Source of the DNA: Nocardia sp. NBC_01503
Lineage (GTDB): Bacteria; Actinomycetota; Actinomycetes; Mycobacteriales; Mycobacteriaceae
Length of the DNA: 64,000 nucleotides
NCBI RefSeq assembly: GCF_036327755.1
Contig: NZ_CP109596.1
Location: 558,001-622,000, forward strand
Direction of reading: 5' to 3'
Of the stretch, positions 17,214 through 26,153 are shown in pieces (the first letter of the stretch is position 1; each line of letters opens with the position of its first letter). The position numbers and the translations under genes are program-made. The notes under the pieces were generated by a model. It saw only the letters and a list, made by a program, of their open reading frames with translations, was not told the origin of the DNA and searched no databases.

Positions 17214-17696
17214 GTGGAGGACGTCGAGGATCCGCTGCGCTTGGACCGGCAGGTCTGCTTCGCGCTGGCGGTCGCCAATCGCGCGGTGCTGGCCGTCTAC
17301 CGGCCGCTACTCGAACCGATGGGGCTCACCCATCCGCAGTATCTGGTGATGCTGGCGCTGTGGGGTGAGGCTCCGATGTCGGTCAAGGATATCGGCGAGG
17401 CCATCCAACTCGATTCCCCGACGCTGTCACCGCTGCTCAAGCGACTCGAAGCCGCCGGGCTCATCACCAGGCGGCGGGACAGCCACGATGAGCGCAATCT
17501 GGTCGTCGATCTCACCGCGGCCGGGCGCGAACTGCGCAACGAGGCGGAGCGGATTCCGCCCGCGGTGGTCGAGCGACTCGGTGTGAGCCTGGCCGATCTG
17601 GAGGATCTGCGCGCGGTGCTCACCCGCGTGAACGATGCGGCCCGGCGGTCGGTGCTGTCCGGCACGACGGAGACGGCGAAGGGAACCCGGAGATGA
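17214..17696 (+). CDS. MarR-family regulator of OhrR type
   Basis: A 160-residue winged-helix regulator. The amino-terminal LDRQVCFAL places a cysteine at residue 15, matching the peroxide-sensing Cys of OhrR proteins, and YRPLLEPMGLTHPQYLVML is the OhrR signature helix. The winged helix follows (SVKDIGEAIQLDSPTLSPLLKRLEAAG, then RRRDSHDERN). Such proteins repress genes for organic hydroperoxide resistance until the Cys is oxidised. No ohr peroxidase gene is in the window. GTG start with GAGGAGG 6 nt upstream. The stop overlaps the ATG of the DUF5313 gene, so the two are coupled. Confidence 0.85.
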   Translation: MEDVEDPLRLDRQVCFALAVANRAVLAVYRPLLEPMGLTHPQYLVMLALWGEAPMSVKDIGEAIQLDSPTLSPLLKRLEAAGLITRRRDSHDERNLVVDLTAAGRELRNEAERIPPAVVERLGVSLADLEDLRAVLTRVNDAARRSVLSGTTETAKGTRR

Positions 17697-18061
17697 AGCA
17701 CCCCAACCCCATCCAGTGGGTCGGCTACTCCTGCGGCATGCGGCTGCCGGACTCGCTCGAGGAGTGGGTCCGCAATGATCTGACCGGAAAGTTCGCGGTA
17801 CCACGACATCTGGTGCGCGGGCTGTTCCCGCTGCTGCCGATCTTCGCGGCCTTCCTGCTCTTCCCCGGCGAACTATGGCTGCGCGGGGCGATGATTCTGC
17901 TGGCCGTACTGCTGGCGGGCTTCTACATCATCGCGTACATGCCGATGAATCGAGCACATCGCCTCGAAAAGCATGGACTCCCAGCCGATCTGGAGAATCC
18001 CACCAGGGCTTCACAGCGTGCCGCCGAACGGGCGGCCTACCAGGCCCGCTACGGGCGGTAG
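17693..18061 (+). CDS. DUF5313 membrane protein
   Basis: A 122-residue protein with the family-typical start PNPIQWVGYSCGMRLPDSL, an amphipathic LTGKFAVPRHLVRG, two adjacent hydrophobic helices (about residues 42–58 and 62–82), and a basic tail with ASQRAAERAAYQARYG. DUF5313 proteins are small actinobacterial membrane proteins of unknown function. Its ATG overlaps the end of the OhrR-like gene by 4 bp (ATGA), which links its expression to that regulator. A terminator hairpin follows. Confidence 0.85.
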   Translation: MKHPNPIQWVGYSCGMRLPDSLEEWVRNDLTGKFAVPRHLVRGLFPLLPIFAAFLLFPGELWLRGAMILLAVLLAGFYIIAYMPMNRAHRLEKHGLPADLENPTRASQRAAERAAYQARYGR

Positions 18062-18070
18062 CCGAAACCG

Positions 18071-18099
18071 GCGGCGGTCGAAGGTAATTCGACCGCCGC
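18071..18099. terminator. Bidirectional hairpin terminator
   Basis: GCGGCGGTCGAA (18071–18082) pairs perfectly with TTCGACCGCCGC (18088–18099) around a 5-nt loop. It sits between the convergent DUF5313 (+) and DUF4189 (−) genes. Confidence 0.85.
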
Positions 18100-18108
18100 T
18101 GTCCACAT

Positions 18109-18525
18109 CTACTGAATGTTGCCGGTACAGGTCGAGGCCACGACCTTGGCGGCCTGCGGACTGGCACTGCCCAAGTCGGGGAAGGGCGGATTGCTCTGGC
18201 CGAGTCCGGCGACCGCCGCGGCCTCGGCCTCCTCGCGGGAACCCGCTGCGGCCCAACCGAATGTGCCATCCGCTCCCCGGGCGAGCGCACCGCAACCGTC
18301 GGTGAAGCGGAAGACGATATCGCAGTCATAGTTGGCGCAGTCGCGAATAGCGGCGGCATCGGCGGTGACCTTGCTATTGCCGGCGGTGACGACACCGGAG
18401 TTCTTGAGCTTGGAGACCGCGATGGTGCCGTAGGACTGGGCGGCGGCATTCGCGCTTCCGGCGGCGACCGCGGCGCAGGACATGGTCACGGCCGCGGCAA
18501 TGGCGGTGATACGAGCAACCGACAA
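18109..18525 (-). CDS. Secreted DUF4189 protein
   Basis: A 138-residue protein with an N-terminal signal peptide (hydrophobic residues ~5–20, probable cleavage after SANA). The mature part matches DUF4189: SYGTIAVSK, then CANYDCDIVFRFTDGCGALA with paired cysteines, FGWAAAGSREEAEAAA, and a C-terminal Cys in STCTG. DUF4189 proteins are small exported proteins frequent in mycobacteria and Nocardia; function unknown. The four cysteines probably form disulfides outside the cell. Confidence 0.87.
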   Translation of the reverse strand: MSVARITAIAAAVTMSCAAVAAGSANAAAQSYGTIAVSKLKNSGVVTAGNSKVTADAAAIRDCANYDCDIVFRFTDGCGALARGADGTFGWAAAGSREEAEAAAVAGLGQSNPPFPDLGSASPQAAKVVASTCTGNIQ

Positions 18526-18732
18526 GAGAATTCCTGACGTTTCAGAAACTGACGAACGAGGCCGATAGTAGACGATCCGCCTTGCCCGCCAGGTCGGCTT
18601 GGGCGAAGGGGCTCAGTCGAGCCCTCGACCGGGGCGGATGGCATCCGCGATTCCTCGACACACCCCACGCCCACGGCGTGCCGGGGTGCGAGGTTGCGGT
18701 CAGGCTGGGTCGTGTCGGTGCGGTGAGGCACG

Positions 18733-20850
18733 ATGGAGCGCGTGACCTCGACCGACGCGAACCGAACCGGAACCTCCAGCGACCTGCGAGAGGATGCCGA
18801 GCGGTTGTTGCGCGAGCTCGCCGGGCCGGCTGCGCGGCTGCGCGAGGATCAGTGGGTGGCCATCGAGGCACTGGTGGTGCAGCGGCGGCGGGCACTGGTG
18901 GTGCAGCGCACGGGCTGGGGTAAATCGGCGGTGTACTTCATTGCCGCCAAACTGCTGCGGGCGGCGGGGCGCGGGCCGACGGTTATCGTGTCACCACTGC
19001 TCGCGCTCATGCGCAATCAGGTCTCCTCCGCCGAGCGCGCGGGGGTTGTTGCCGCGACCATCAATTCGGGCAATGTCACCGAGTGGGACGAGATCCACGC
19101 CCAGGTCGCGGCGGGCGAGGTGGATGTCCTGCTGGTGAGCCCGGAGCGGCTCAACAATCCGGATTTCCGCGATGCGGTGCTACCCAAACTGGCCGCCGAC
19201 GCCGGGCTGGTGGTGATCGACGAGGCGCACTGCGTCTCGGACTGGGGGCATGATTTCCGGCCCGACTATCGCCGAATCCGTACGCTCATAGCCGATCTCG
19301 GCTCCGATGTGCCGGTGCTGGCCACCACCGCCACCGCCAATGACCGCGTGGTCACCGATGTGGCGACGCAGATCGGCCACGACACCCTGGTGCTGCGCGG
19401 CGGCCTGGATCGCGAATCGCTGCACCTGTCCGTGGTGCGCATTCCCGACGCCGTGGAGCGCACCGCCTGGCTCAGTCGCAGACTGCACGAATTGCCCGGC
19501 AGCGGAATCGTTTACGCGCTCACCGTGGCGGCGGCACACGATCTGGCCGACGTACTGAACTCACACGGACATCACGTCGCCGCCTACACCGGCCAGACCG
19601 ATCCCACCGAGCGTGAGGCCCTGGAAGCCGCGCTGCTGGGCAATGAGGTCAAGGCGCTCATCGCCACCTCCGCCCTGGGAATGGGCTTCGACAAGCCCGA
19701 TCTCGGCTTCGTCGTCCATGTCGGTGCGCCCTCCTCCCCCATCTCGTACTACCAGCAGGTCGGCCGTGCGGGCCGCGGTACCGAACGCGCCGAGGTGGTA
19801 CTGCTGCCCGGACCGGAGGACCGTCAGATCTGGAGTTACTTCGCCTCGGTGGCCTTCCCGCGCGAACATATCGTCCGCTCGGTGCTGGCGGCCCTGAACT
19901 CCGATCGGGCGCTCTCGACCGCGGCCCTCGAACCCCTGGTGGAGCTGAACCGCTCCCGGCTGGAGATGGTGCTCAAGGTGCTCGATGTGGACGGCGCGGT
20001 CCAGCGGGTGCGCGGCGGCTGGATCAATACCGGTCAGCCGTGGGAGTACGACACCGAACGCTATGAGCGCCTGAGCATTGCCCGAAATGCCGAGCAGCAG
20101 GCCATGATCGACTACCAGTCCACCGACGCCTGCCGGATGAACTTCCTGCGCGGACAACTCGACGATCCCGGCCTGGAAGCCGACACGCCCGGCTGCGGTC
20201 GCTGCGACAACTGCACCGGCACCCGCCAGGACACCGCGGTGGACGCCACCGATCTGGCCGCCATTCGCGCCCGCCTGGATCGCCCCGGTATCGACCTCGC
20301 ACCCCGCAAACAGTGGCCCACCGGTATGGCCAAACTCGGAATCCCGTTGTCCGGCAAGATCACCCAAGGGGCGGAGACCGGACGCGTACTGGGCCGCCTC
20401 AGCGATCTCGGCTGGGGTCAGCGGCTCCGCGCCCTGCTGGACGCACCCGACGCGCCGATCTCCGATGAGGTCTTCCGCGCCTGCACCACCGTACTGCGCG
20501 AATGGGATTGGGCGCAGCGCCCCACCACGGTCATCGCCCTGGAATCACCCCACCGCCCACTGCTGACCGCCTCGCTCGCGGCGCGCCTGGCCGAGGTGGG
20601 CCGACTGCGCGATCTGGGCACCCTGTACCTGCGCCCGGATATGCCGCCGGTCTCCGCGGTCAACTCCGCACACCGGGTCGCGGCACTGCACAATGCCTGG
20701 GAGACACCGGATCTCACCGATGTCGACGGTCCCGTCCTGCTGGTGGACACCCTCACCGATACCGGCTGGACCCTCACCATGGCCGCACGCACCCTGCGCG
20801 CCGCGGGCGCGGACGCCGTCCTGCCCTTCGCCCTGGCCACACCCTCGTAG
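18733..20850 (+). CDS. RecQ-family DNA helicase with C-terminal phosphoribosyltransferase-like domain
   Basis: A 705-residue protein. Helicase domain 1 has Walker A QRTGWGKSAV near residue 60 and the RecQ DEAH motif VIDEAHCVSDWGHDF near 165. Domain 2 carries YYQQVGRAGRG near 340. The RecQ zinc site has a first Cys in STDACRM and a CGRCDNC cluster near 490–495. Beyond residue ~540 there is no HRDC domain; instead ~165 residues end with VLLVDTLTDTGWTLT, the PRPP-binding loop of type I phosphoribosyltransferases as in ComF/PyrE. This fusion occurs in actinobacteria. It would unwind DNA 3'→5' with ATP; whether the transferase domain is active is unknown. The start at 18733 has GTGAGG 5 nt upstream. 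Confidence 0.87.
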   Translation: MERVTSTDANRTGTSSDLREDAERLLRELAGPAARLREDQWVAIEALVVQRRRALVVQRTGWGKSAVYFIAAKLLRAAGRGPTVIVSPLLALMRNQVSSAERAGVVAATINSGNVTEWDEIHAQVAAGEVDVLLVSPERLNNPDFRDAVLPKLAADAGLVVIDEAHCVSDWGHDFRPDYRRIRTLIADLGSDVPVLATTATANDRVVTDVATQIGHDTLVLRGGLDRESLHLSVVRIPDAVERTAWLSRRLHELPGSGIVYALTVAAAHDLADVLNSHGHHVAAYTGQTDPTEREALEAALLGNEVKALIATSALGMGFDKPDLGFVVHVGAPSSPISYYQQVGRAGRGTERAEVVLLPGPEDRQIWSYFASVAFPREHIVRSVLAALNSDRALSTAALEPLVELNRSRLEMVLKVLDVDGAVQRVRGGWINTGQPWEYDTERYERLSIARNAEQQAMIDYQSTDACRMNFLRGQLDDPGLEADTPGCGRCDNCTGTRQDTAVDATDLAAIRARLDRPGIDLAPRKQWPTGMAKLGIPLSGKITQGAETGRVLGRLSDLGWGQRLRALLDAPDAPISDEVFRACTTVLREWDWAQRPTTVIALESPHRPLLTASLAARLAEVGRLRDLGTLYLRPDMPPVSAVNSAHRVAALHNAWETPDLTDVDGPVLLVDTLTDTGWTLTMAARTLRAAGADAVLPFALATPS

Positions 20851-20901
20851 CAGGCCGCCACCACGTCTCATCCGGCTGCGCCGCAACGGCAGTCGCCGAC
20901 C

Positions 20902-21390
20902 TTAGGCGTCCTTGGCGAGCCCGCGATCCTTGAGGGCGTCGAGGGAATCGACGTACTTCAACATCAACCGAGCGAAGGTGAGCCGCTCCTGCTCGGTCCA
21001 CTCCGCGGTGATGTAGTCGTAGGCGTCGCGCTGATGCTTGCGGAACCGCGTCATCAACTCCACCCCCTGCGGGCTCAGCTCCAGCACCGTGCGGCGCCCG
21101 TCCTGCTGCGATGCGGCGCGCACCAGGAACCCGGCCTTGATGTTGTCGCTGACCATGCGGCTGGCCACCGAAGGATCGGTGCCGAGTAGTTCGGCGACCT
21201 TGCCGACCGTCACCTCCGCACCGGGTTCTCGACTGTTCTCCAGCACCAGATTCAGCACCAGGGTGCGGCTCAAATCCTTTGCGGAGATGGGGTTCTCGAC
21301 CTCGAGCAGGGAGGTCCGCCGCAGTTTACCGAAGGCCGGGCCGACGGCATTGAGCAGCTCATCGGGGGTACGGGGGTCCTGTGCACTCAT
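20902..21390 (-). CDS. MarR-family regulator
   Basis: A 162-residue winged-helix regulator: VTVGKVAELLGTDPSVASRMVSD as recognition helix, RAASQQDGRRTVLELSPQG as wing, then a dimerisation helix region. The ATG at 21390 has no Shine–Dalgarno; TATACG lies 8–13 nt upstream, so a leaderless transcript is possible, and an in-frame GTG lies 6 bp further up. It is divergent from the NAD(P)-binding gene at 21502 and a palindrome lies between them, so it probably represses that operon and itself. Confidence 0.85.
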   Translation of the reverse strand: MSAQDPRTPDELLNAVGPAFGKLRRTSLLEVENPISAKDLSRTLVLNLVLENSREPGAEVTVGKVAELLGTDPSVASRMVSDNIKAGFLVRAASQQDGRRTVLELSPQGVELMTRFRKHQRDAYDYITAEWTEQERLTFARLMLKYVDSLDALKDRGLAKDA

Positions 21391-21443
21391 ATGCACATCG
21401 TATATCCATGCCCAATCGAAGACATGTGTTGACTTACATTTGC

Positions 21444-21461
21444 ATGCATGACAACATGCAT
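21444..21461. promoter_or_regulatory. Palindromic operator between divergent MarR and NAD(P)-binding genes
   Basis: ATGCATG (21444–21450) and CATGCAT (21455–21461) are perfect arms around ACAA, within an AT-rich stretch. TTGACT at 21429–21434 may be the −35 element of the rightward promoter, so binding here would block transcription. The natural candidate ligand is the MarR protein encoded at 20902–21390. Confidence 0.6.
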
Positions 21462-21501
21462 ATGTACACAAACACAGAATCGCCATCCGATGGAGAACCT
21501 C

Positions 21502-22344
21502 ATGACCACCCTCGTCACCGGCGCTCGCGGCAAGATCGGCCAGTCGCTCATCGCCCAGCTGCACACCGCCGGTCTCCCGGTCCGCGCCGCCAGCGCCGAC
21601 CCGAGCACCCTCACCGTCCCCGCCGGTGTCCAGACCGCCGAGCTGCGCCTCGACGCCCCCGAAACCTTCGACGCCGCGCTCAACGGCATCACGCAGGTGC
21701 TGCTTTACGCCGAGCCCGCCGGTATCGACTCCTTCGTCAAGTCCGCCCGCACCGCCGGGGTCGAGCACATCGTGCTCATCTCCTCCTCCTCGGTGCTCGG
21801 CCCGAACGCCGCCGAGGACTCCCTCGGCGCACACCACCTCGAGGTCGAGCATGCCCTCGCCGCCTCCGGCATCCCCACGACCGTGCTGCGCCCCGACGCC
21901 TTCGCCAGCAATGCCCTCGGCTGGGCCTGGTTCATCAGCAACGGCATGCCCATCGAGCACGCCTACGCCGATGCCGAAGTCGCGCCCATCCACACCGACG
22001 ACATCGCCGATATCGCCTTCGCCGCCCTCACCGGCCACGAATTGCGTGGCGGCACGTACCATTTGACCGGCGCCGAGGCGCTCACCTTCCGCGCCCAGCT
22101 TGCCGTTCTCGCCGAGGTGCTCGACCGCGACATCCCGGTCGCCGATATCACCCCCGAGGCCGCTCGCGCCCAGCTCATCCAGCACATGCCCACCGAGATG
22201 GCCGATTCACTGCTGGCCTTCTGGGCTGCGGCCACCCAGCGCCCGGCCCCCATTGCCGATACCACCCATTCCCTGCTCGGCACCCCCGCCCGCACCTTCA
22301 CCCAGTGGGTCCACGAGCACGCATCCGCGTTCTCGCGCAATTGA
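21502..22344 (+). CDS. NAD(P)-binding NmrA-like/SDR-extended protein
   Basis: A 280-residue atypical SDR. The nucleotide loop is TGARGKIGQSL at residues 6–16. The rest follows the NmrA/azoreductase-like pattern: ITQVLLYAEPAG, GVEHIVLISSSSVLG, TVLRPDAFASN, and GGTYHLTGAEALTF where related proteins have a substrate cap. No Tyr-X3-Lys catalytic dyad is evident, so it may be a quinone reductase or a redox sensor. GGAGA is 8 nt before the ATG at 21502. It starts a run with an efflux pump and a second MarR gene, a layout typical of xenobiotic response modules. Confidence 0.82.
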   Translation: MTTLVTGARGKIGQSLIAQLHTAGLPVRAASADPSTLTVPAGVQTAELRLDAPETFDAALNGITQVLLYAEPAGIDSFVKSARTAGVEHIVLISSSSVLGPNAAEDSLGAHHLEVEHALAASGIPTTVLRPDAFASNALGWAWFISNGMPIEHAYADAEVAPIHTDDIADIAFAALTGHELRGGTYHLTGAEALTFRAQLAVLAEVLDRDIPVADITPEAARAQLIQHMPTEMADSLLAFWAAATQRPAPIADTTHSLLGTPARTFTQWVHEHASAFSRN

Positions 22345-22389
22345 TTCCGGTCTCGCATCAGCGAGACCCCGCTCCCCCCAAGGCATCTC

Positions 22390-23787
22390 ATGTCCACCCC
22401 GCTGGCCGCCACGCCACGCTCCGCGATCCGCGCCCGCTGGGCCGTACTCGCCGTCATCCTCTTCGCCGAGATCCTCGATCTGCTCGACTCCACCATCACC
22501 ACCATCGCCGCCCCGACCATCGCCGCCGACCTGGGCGGTGGGGAATCCCTGGTCCAATGGCTCGGCGCGACCTATGCGCTCGCCATGGGCGTCCTGCTGG
22601 TGGTCGGCGGCCGACTCGGTGACAAATTCGGTCGCCGCCGCCTGTTCCTGATCGGCATTATCGGCTTCACCCTCGCCTCGGTCGCCTGCGGACTCGCCTT
22701 CGGTCCGGCCGCGATCATTGTCTTCCGCCTGCTCCAGGGCGCTTTCGGCGCACTGCTCATACCGCAGGGCTTCGGCATCCTCGGCGCGATCTTCCCCCGC
22801 GACGAACTCGGCAAGGCGTTCGGCGTCTTCGCCCCCGCCCTCGGACTCTCCGCCATCTGCGGCCCCATTCTCGCCGGATTCCTCATCGACGCCGACATTT
22901 TCGGCCTCGGCTGGCGCTCCATGTTCCTGATCAATATCGTCCTGGGCGGTCTGGCCACCGTCCTCGCGATCAAACTGCTGCCCCGCGACGCCGGTGATCG
23001 CACGGTCACCGTGGACGGTCTCGGCTCCACCCTGCTCGCCGCCGCCATGCTCGGCGTGCTCTACGGACTCATCGACGGCCCCGCCAACGGCTGGACCGGC
23101 CGCCCGATCCTGGCGCTCACCGCCGGATTCCTCTTCTTCGCCGGATTCTGCCTGCGCCAGCGGCGGGCCGCCGCACCGCTCATCGAACCCTCGCTGCTGC
23201 GCAATCGCGGCTTCACCTCCGGCCTGCTGCTCGGCCTGATCTACTTCGCCGCCACCTCCGGACTGCTCTACGTACTCTCGCTGTTCCTGCAGAATGTGCT
23301 GGGCCGCACACCAACTCAGGCCGCGATCGCCCTCGCCCCGCTCGCGGTCGGCATTATCGTGGCCTCCATCGCCACTCATCAACTGCTCGAACGCCTGGGC
23401 CGCAGGCTGGTTCTCATCGGCCTGCTGCTCACCCTGACCGGCAGTCTGATCCTCTACGCGCTCACCGACCACTACGGCGCGGACCTGTCCGGATGGCTGC
23501 TCATCGCGCCCATCCTGCTCACCGGTCTCGGCCTCGGCGCCTGCTTCGGCACCATCTTCCGGGTCACCCTCGGCGATATCGATCCGGCCGAATCCGGCAG
23601 TGCCAGCGGCACCCTCTCCGCAGTCCAGCAGCTCGCCAACAGTATCGGCGCGGCCGCCGTCACCACCGTCTACTTCCACACCTCCGGCGGTGCGCCCACC
23701 AGCCTGCTGCTCATCGCCGGCCTCACCCTCGCCTGCTGTCTCGTCTACCGGCTGCTGCCCGAACATGCCGCCGCCGAATCTCACTGA
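22390..23787 (+). CDS. MFS drug efflux transporter, DHA2-type (14 TM)
   Basis: A 465-residue polytopic protein. The DHA motifs are visible: motif D1 ILDLLDSTITTIAAPTIA in TM1, the loop 2–3 motif GRLGDKFGRRRLF, motif B RLLQGAFGALLIP, and motif C GLSAICGPILAGFLID. Hydrophobic segments continue to ~residue 455, consistent with the 14-helix family that expels drugs by proton antiport. It follows the NAD(P)-binding gene by 45 bp and precedes a MarR gene by 15 bp, so the three genes are probably co-transcribed and controlled by MarR proteins. Confidence 0.9.
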   Translation: MSTPLAATPRSAIRARWAVLAVILFAEILDLLDSTITTIAAPTIAADLGGGESLVQWLGATYALAMGVLLVVGGRLGDKFGRRRLFLIGIIGFTLASVACGLAFGPAAIIVFRLLQGAFGALLIPQGFGILGAIFPRDELGKAFGVFAPALGLSAICGPILAGFLIDADIFGLGWRSMFLINIVLGGLATVLAIKLLPRDAGDRTVTVDGLGSTLLAAAMLGVLYGLIDGPANGWTGRPILALTAGFLFFAGFCLRQRRAAAPLIEPSLLRNRGFTSGLLLGLIYFAATSGLLYVLSLFLQNVLGRTPTQAAIALAPLAVGIIVASIATHQLLERLGRRLVLIGLLLTLTGSLILYALTDHYGADLSGWLLIAPILLTGLGLGACFGTIFRVTLGDIDPAESGSASGTLSAVQQLANSIGAAAVTTVYFHTSGGAPTSLLLIAGLTLACCLVYRLLPEHAAAESH

Positions 23788-23802
23788 AGGACAACGATTC
23801 TC

Positions 23803-24210
23803 ATGAAGCCCATCGGCTACTGGCTCAATCGCACCGATCGCGCCATCACCACCTACATGAATAACACGCTCGCCGAATTCGGCATCACCCGGCTCGCCTG
23901 GCAGGTCCTCAATGTCGTGCGCGACGGCGGCGATGTCACCGACGACGAGGTGCGCGCCATCCTGGTCGCCAATGCCGACACCGCCGAGCTCGACACCGCC
24001 ATCACCCTGGTACTCACCGGCGGCTGGGCATCCCGCCCGGCCCACGAACACCTCGCGCTCACCGATACCGGCCGCGAACGGCTCGTCAAGGTCGGCGAAC
24101 ACATCAATACCTTCCGCGAGATCTCCCTCGCGGGCGTCACCGATGCCGAATACCGCACCGCAGTCTCGGTTCTCGAACGCATGACCGGCAATCTCGAATC
24201 CCGCGCGTAG
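23803..24210 (+). CDS. MarR-like winged-helix regulator
   Basis: A 135-residue protein with the MarR layout: IGYWLNRTDRAITTYMNNTLAEFGITRLAWQVL as dimerisation/first helix, TDDEVRAILVANADTAELDTAI as recognition region, LTDTGRERLVKV as wing. It is shorter than the MarR protein upstream and lacks the basic DxRxxR wing, so DNA affinity may differ. ACAACG-type weak RBS precedes the ATG. Located directly after the efflux pump gene. Confidence 0.78.
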   Translation: MKPIGYWLNRTDRAITTYMNNTLAEFGITRLAWQVLNVVRDGGDVTDDEVRAILVANADTAELDTAITLVLTGGWASRPAHEHLALTDTGRERLVKVGEHINTFREISLAGVTDAEYRTAVSVLERMTGNLESRA

Positions 24211-24264
24211 GCTCGAACCAATCCGTAGCCGAGCATTCCGCTGTCGAACCGGTTGGAGTTGATC

Positions 24265-25356
24265 ATGGCGTCCGCAACAGTTCCGCCGCTGCCACTACTG
24301 CGCGCACTCGGATGGTTCCGCGATGGCCTCGCGGCGCTGCACCGGCGACTCGTCCCAGGCCATGTGGCACTACTGGAATTGAATATGACCGGGTTCCTCA
24401 CCCAGGCCATCAACGCCGCCGCCGAACTCGGGATCGCCGACGAACTCCGCGACGGGCCACGGCAACCCGCGGACCTGGCCCGCGCCCTCGACGTGAACGA
24501 GGACGGGCTGCGGCGGCTCATGCGGCTCCTGATCAGCTTCGATATCTTCACCCAGCGCCGCAACGGGGCATACGCGCTCAATGGCATAGCGCAGGCGCTG
24601 CGCAGTGACGCGGACGTCACGCTGCGAGATGTGTTCCTGTTCTTCGGATCCGAATTCCATCGCGGCCACTGGACACACCTCGCCGATGCGGTGCGCACCG
24701 GACATTCGGTCGGCCCCGCGCTGGACGGTATGCCCTTCTTCGAATACGCCGCCGCACACCGCGATATCGGGGATATGTTCGACCGGGCCATGACCAGTAT
24801 CAGCACCCTCAGCACCGAACCCCAGCTCGCCGCATACGATTTCGGCCGCTTCGGCACCCTCGTCGATGTGGGCGGCGGACACGGGAGTCTGCTCACCGAG
24901 ATACTGGAGCGCACCGCCGCCGCGCGCGGGATCATCTTCGATCTGCCCGACGTCGTCGCCGAACTGCCCGAACAGATCGCGAAACTCGGTCTGACGGAAC
25001 GCCTTTCGGTACAGGGGGGATCATTCTTCGAATCCGTGCCCAAGGGCGGGGACGCCTACCTTCTCAAACACATCATTCACGACTGGTCCGATGCGGAGGC
25101 CGAAAGCATTCTGCGGACGGTACGCGCGGCCATGGAACCCGATGCGTGCGTGCTCATCATCGATATCGTGCTGCCCGGCCATCGACGCCCACACGCCGGA
25201 AAATTCATCGACCTGGAGATGCTCGTCAATGCCACCGGGCGCGAACGCAGCGAACAGGAGTTCCGGGACCTGTTGGCCCGCAGCGGATTCACTCTCACCC
25301 GCACCGTGCACACCGCAGCCCCCGACAGCATCCTGGAAGCCCGCCCGACACGCTGA
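24265..25356 (+). CDS. SAM-dependent O-methyltransferase
   Basis: A 363-residue class I methyltransferase of the acetylserotonin/hydroxyneurosporene (polyketide O-methyltransferase) type. An N-terminal winged-helix dimerisation domain (residues ~45–105, LARALDVNEDGLRRLMRLL) precedes the SAM domain, whose motif I is VDVGGGHGSLLTEIL near residue 203. HIIHDWSDAEAESIL contains the catalytic-base His typical of the family, and VLIIDIVLP is post-motif. It methylates hydroxyls on aromatic or polyketide substrates. GGAG precedes the ATG at 24265 by 7 nt. A strong terminator follows. Confidence 0.88.
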   Translation: MASATVPPLPLLRALGWFRDGLAALHRRLVPGHVALLELNMTGFLTQAINAAAELGIADELRDGPRQPADLARALDVNEDGLRRLMRLLISFDIFTQRRNGAYALNGIAQALRSDADVTLRDVFLFFGSEFHRGHWTHLADAVRTGHSVGPALDGMPFFEYAAAHRDIGDMFDRAMTSISTLSTEPQLAAYDFGRFGTLVDVGGGHGSLLTEILERTAAARGIIFDLPDVVAELPEQIAKLGLTERLSVQGGSFFESVPKGGDAYLLKHIIHDWSDAEAESILRTVRAAMEPDACVLIIDIVLPGHRRPHAGKFIDLEMLVNATGRERSEQEFRDLLARSGFTLTRTVHTAAPDSILEARPTR

Positions 25357-25363
25357 CTCCCCC

Positions 25364-25397
25364 GGCGGTGATCGGCCCCCTTGCACCGATCACCGCC
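25364..25397 (+). terminator. Hairpin terminator after the methyltransferase
   Basis: GGCGGTGATCGG (25364–25375) pairs perfectly with CCGATCACCGCC (25386–25397) with a 10-nt loop, 7 bp after the stop codon. No T-tract. Confidence 0.85.
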
Positions 25398-25616
25398 AGC
25401 ACGGGTACGTGCCGCAACACCGGAATCCTCGGACAACCGCCGCACCAAAGGCTTCCAGCACCACTTCACCAACCCGACCCGGCGCACCCATTTGCCACCG
25501 GGGTGATTACCCCATCCTCGCAACGACAGATTTCGTGAGCTCCGGGTAACTCCTGGGGTACCCCCGAAACTGTCCGCGAACCTGACCGCACTACGCGAAT
25601 GGGACTGTCCACCTCC

Positions 25617-26150
25617 TCAGGCCGGGCGCTGAATGCCCGGAGAGGCGGCGGGAGCTCTTCGTTGCTGTGCGCCTAGGACGTTCGCGGCACGATCCGTCCA
25701 TCCGGCGGCCAGTTCGGCCAGGTCGTACCAGGCCGCGTGTACCTGTTCATCCGATACCCGGTCCACCGTTCGCAGTAGATGTATCGCGTGCACGTGCGCG
25801 GCGGCCATCGAATCGATGAGGGAACCGAGGGATTCGGCGCGCGTTCCCCTCCGACGCGCCCGTCTCGCCACCCACTCGTCGATGAAAGTGACCGTCTGGG
25901 CGCGGCGCTCATCCACCGCGCGCGTATCGGCCGCGCCCGGATCGCCACGCTCCGCACGGCGCTCCAAATGCAATTCGGCCAGGCCACGAGCCCAGCGGGT
26001 GACCGGATGGTCATCGGACTGGTCACCGATGTGACCGCAGAAGGCGGCCAGCAATTCGTGCCAGTCGGGTAATAGGGGGCGGTGTACGAAGACATTGTCA
26101 CGGCCACTCGCCCACGACAACTGGGTGTCGTCCGGTTGCGGTATGTACAT
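25617..26150 (-). CDS. DUF4254 protein
   Basis: A 177-residue protein, mostly helical, with the DUF4254 pattern: LAELHLERRAE, VDERRAQTVTFIDEWVARR, LGSLIDSMAAAHVHAIHLL and QVHAAWYDLAELAAGWTDR. The family is small, found in actinobacteria near glycosyl- and sugar-related genes in some genomes; function unknown. The ATG at 26150 has GGAGG 5–6 nt upstream. The start codon lies inside a perfect 14-bp palindrome (26140–26153), which might influence translation or serve as an operator. Confidence 0.8.
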   Translation of the reverse strand: MYIPQPDDTQLSWASGRDNVFVHRPLLPDWHELLAAFCGHIGDQSDDHPVTRWARGLAELHLERRAERGDPGAADTRAVDERRAQTVTFIDEWVARRARRRGTRAESLGSLIDSMAAAHVHAIHLLRTVDRVSDEQVHAAWYDLAELAAGWTDRAANVLGAQQRRAPAASPGIQRPA

Positions 26151-26153
26151 ACC
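26140..26153. promoter_or_regulatory. Perfect 14-bp palindrome over the DUF4254 start codon
   Basis: GGTATGTACATACC is identical to its reverse complement and spans the ATG at 26150. It is AT-richer than its surroundings. It could be a repressor site; no candidate protein is evident. Confidence 0.35.

Noticed and set aside
22207..24102. A 631-codon open frame opposite the efflux pump gene
   Set aside because: Gly/Glu/Ala-rich translation without motifs; the plus strand encodes a clear DHA2 transporter and MarR protein.
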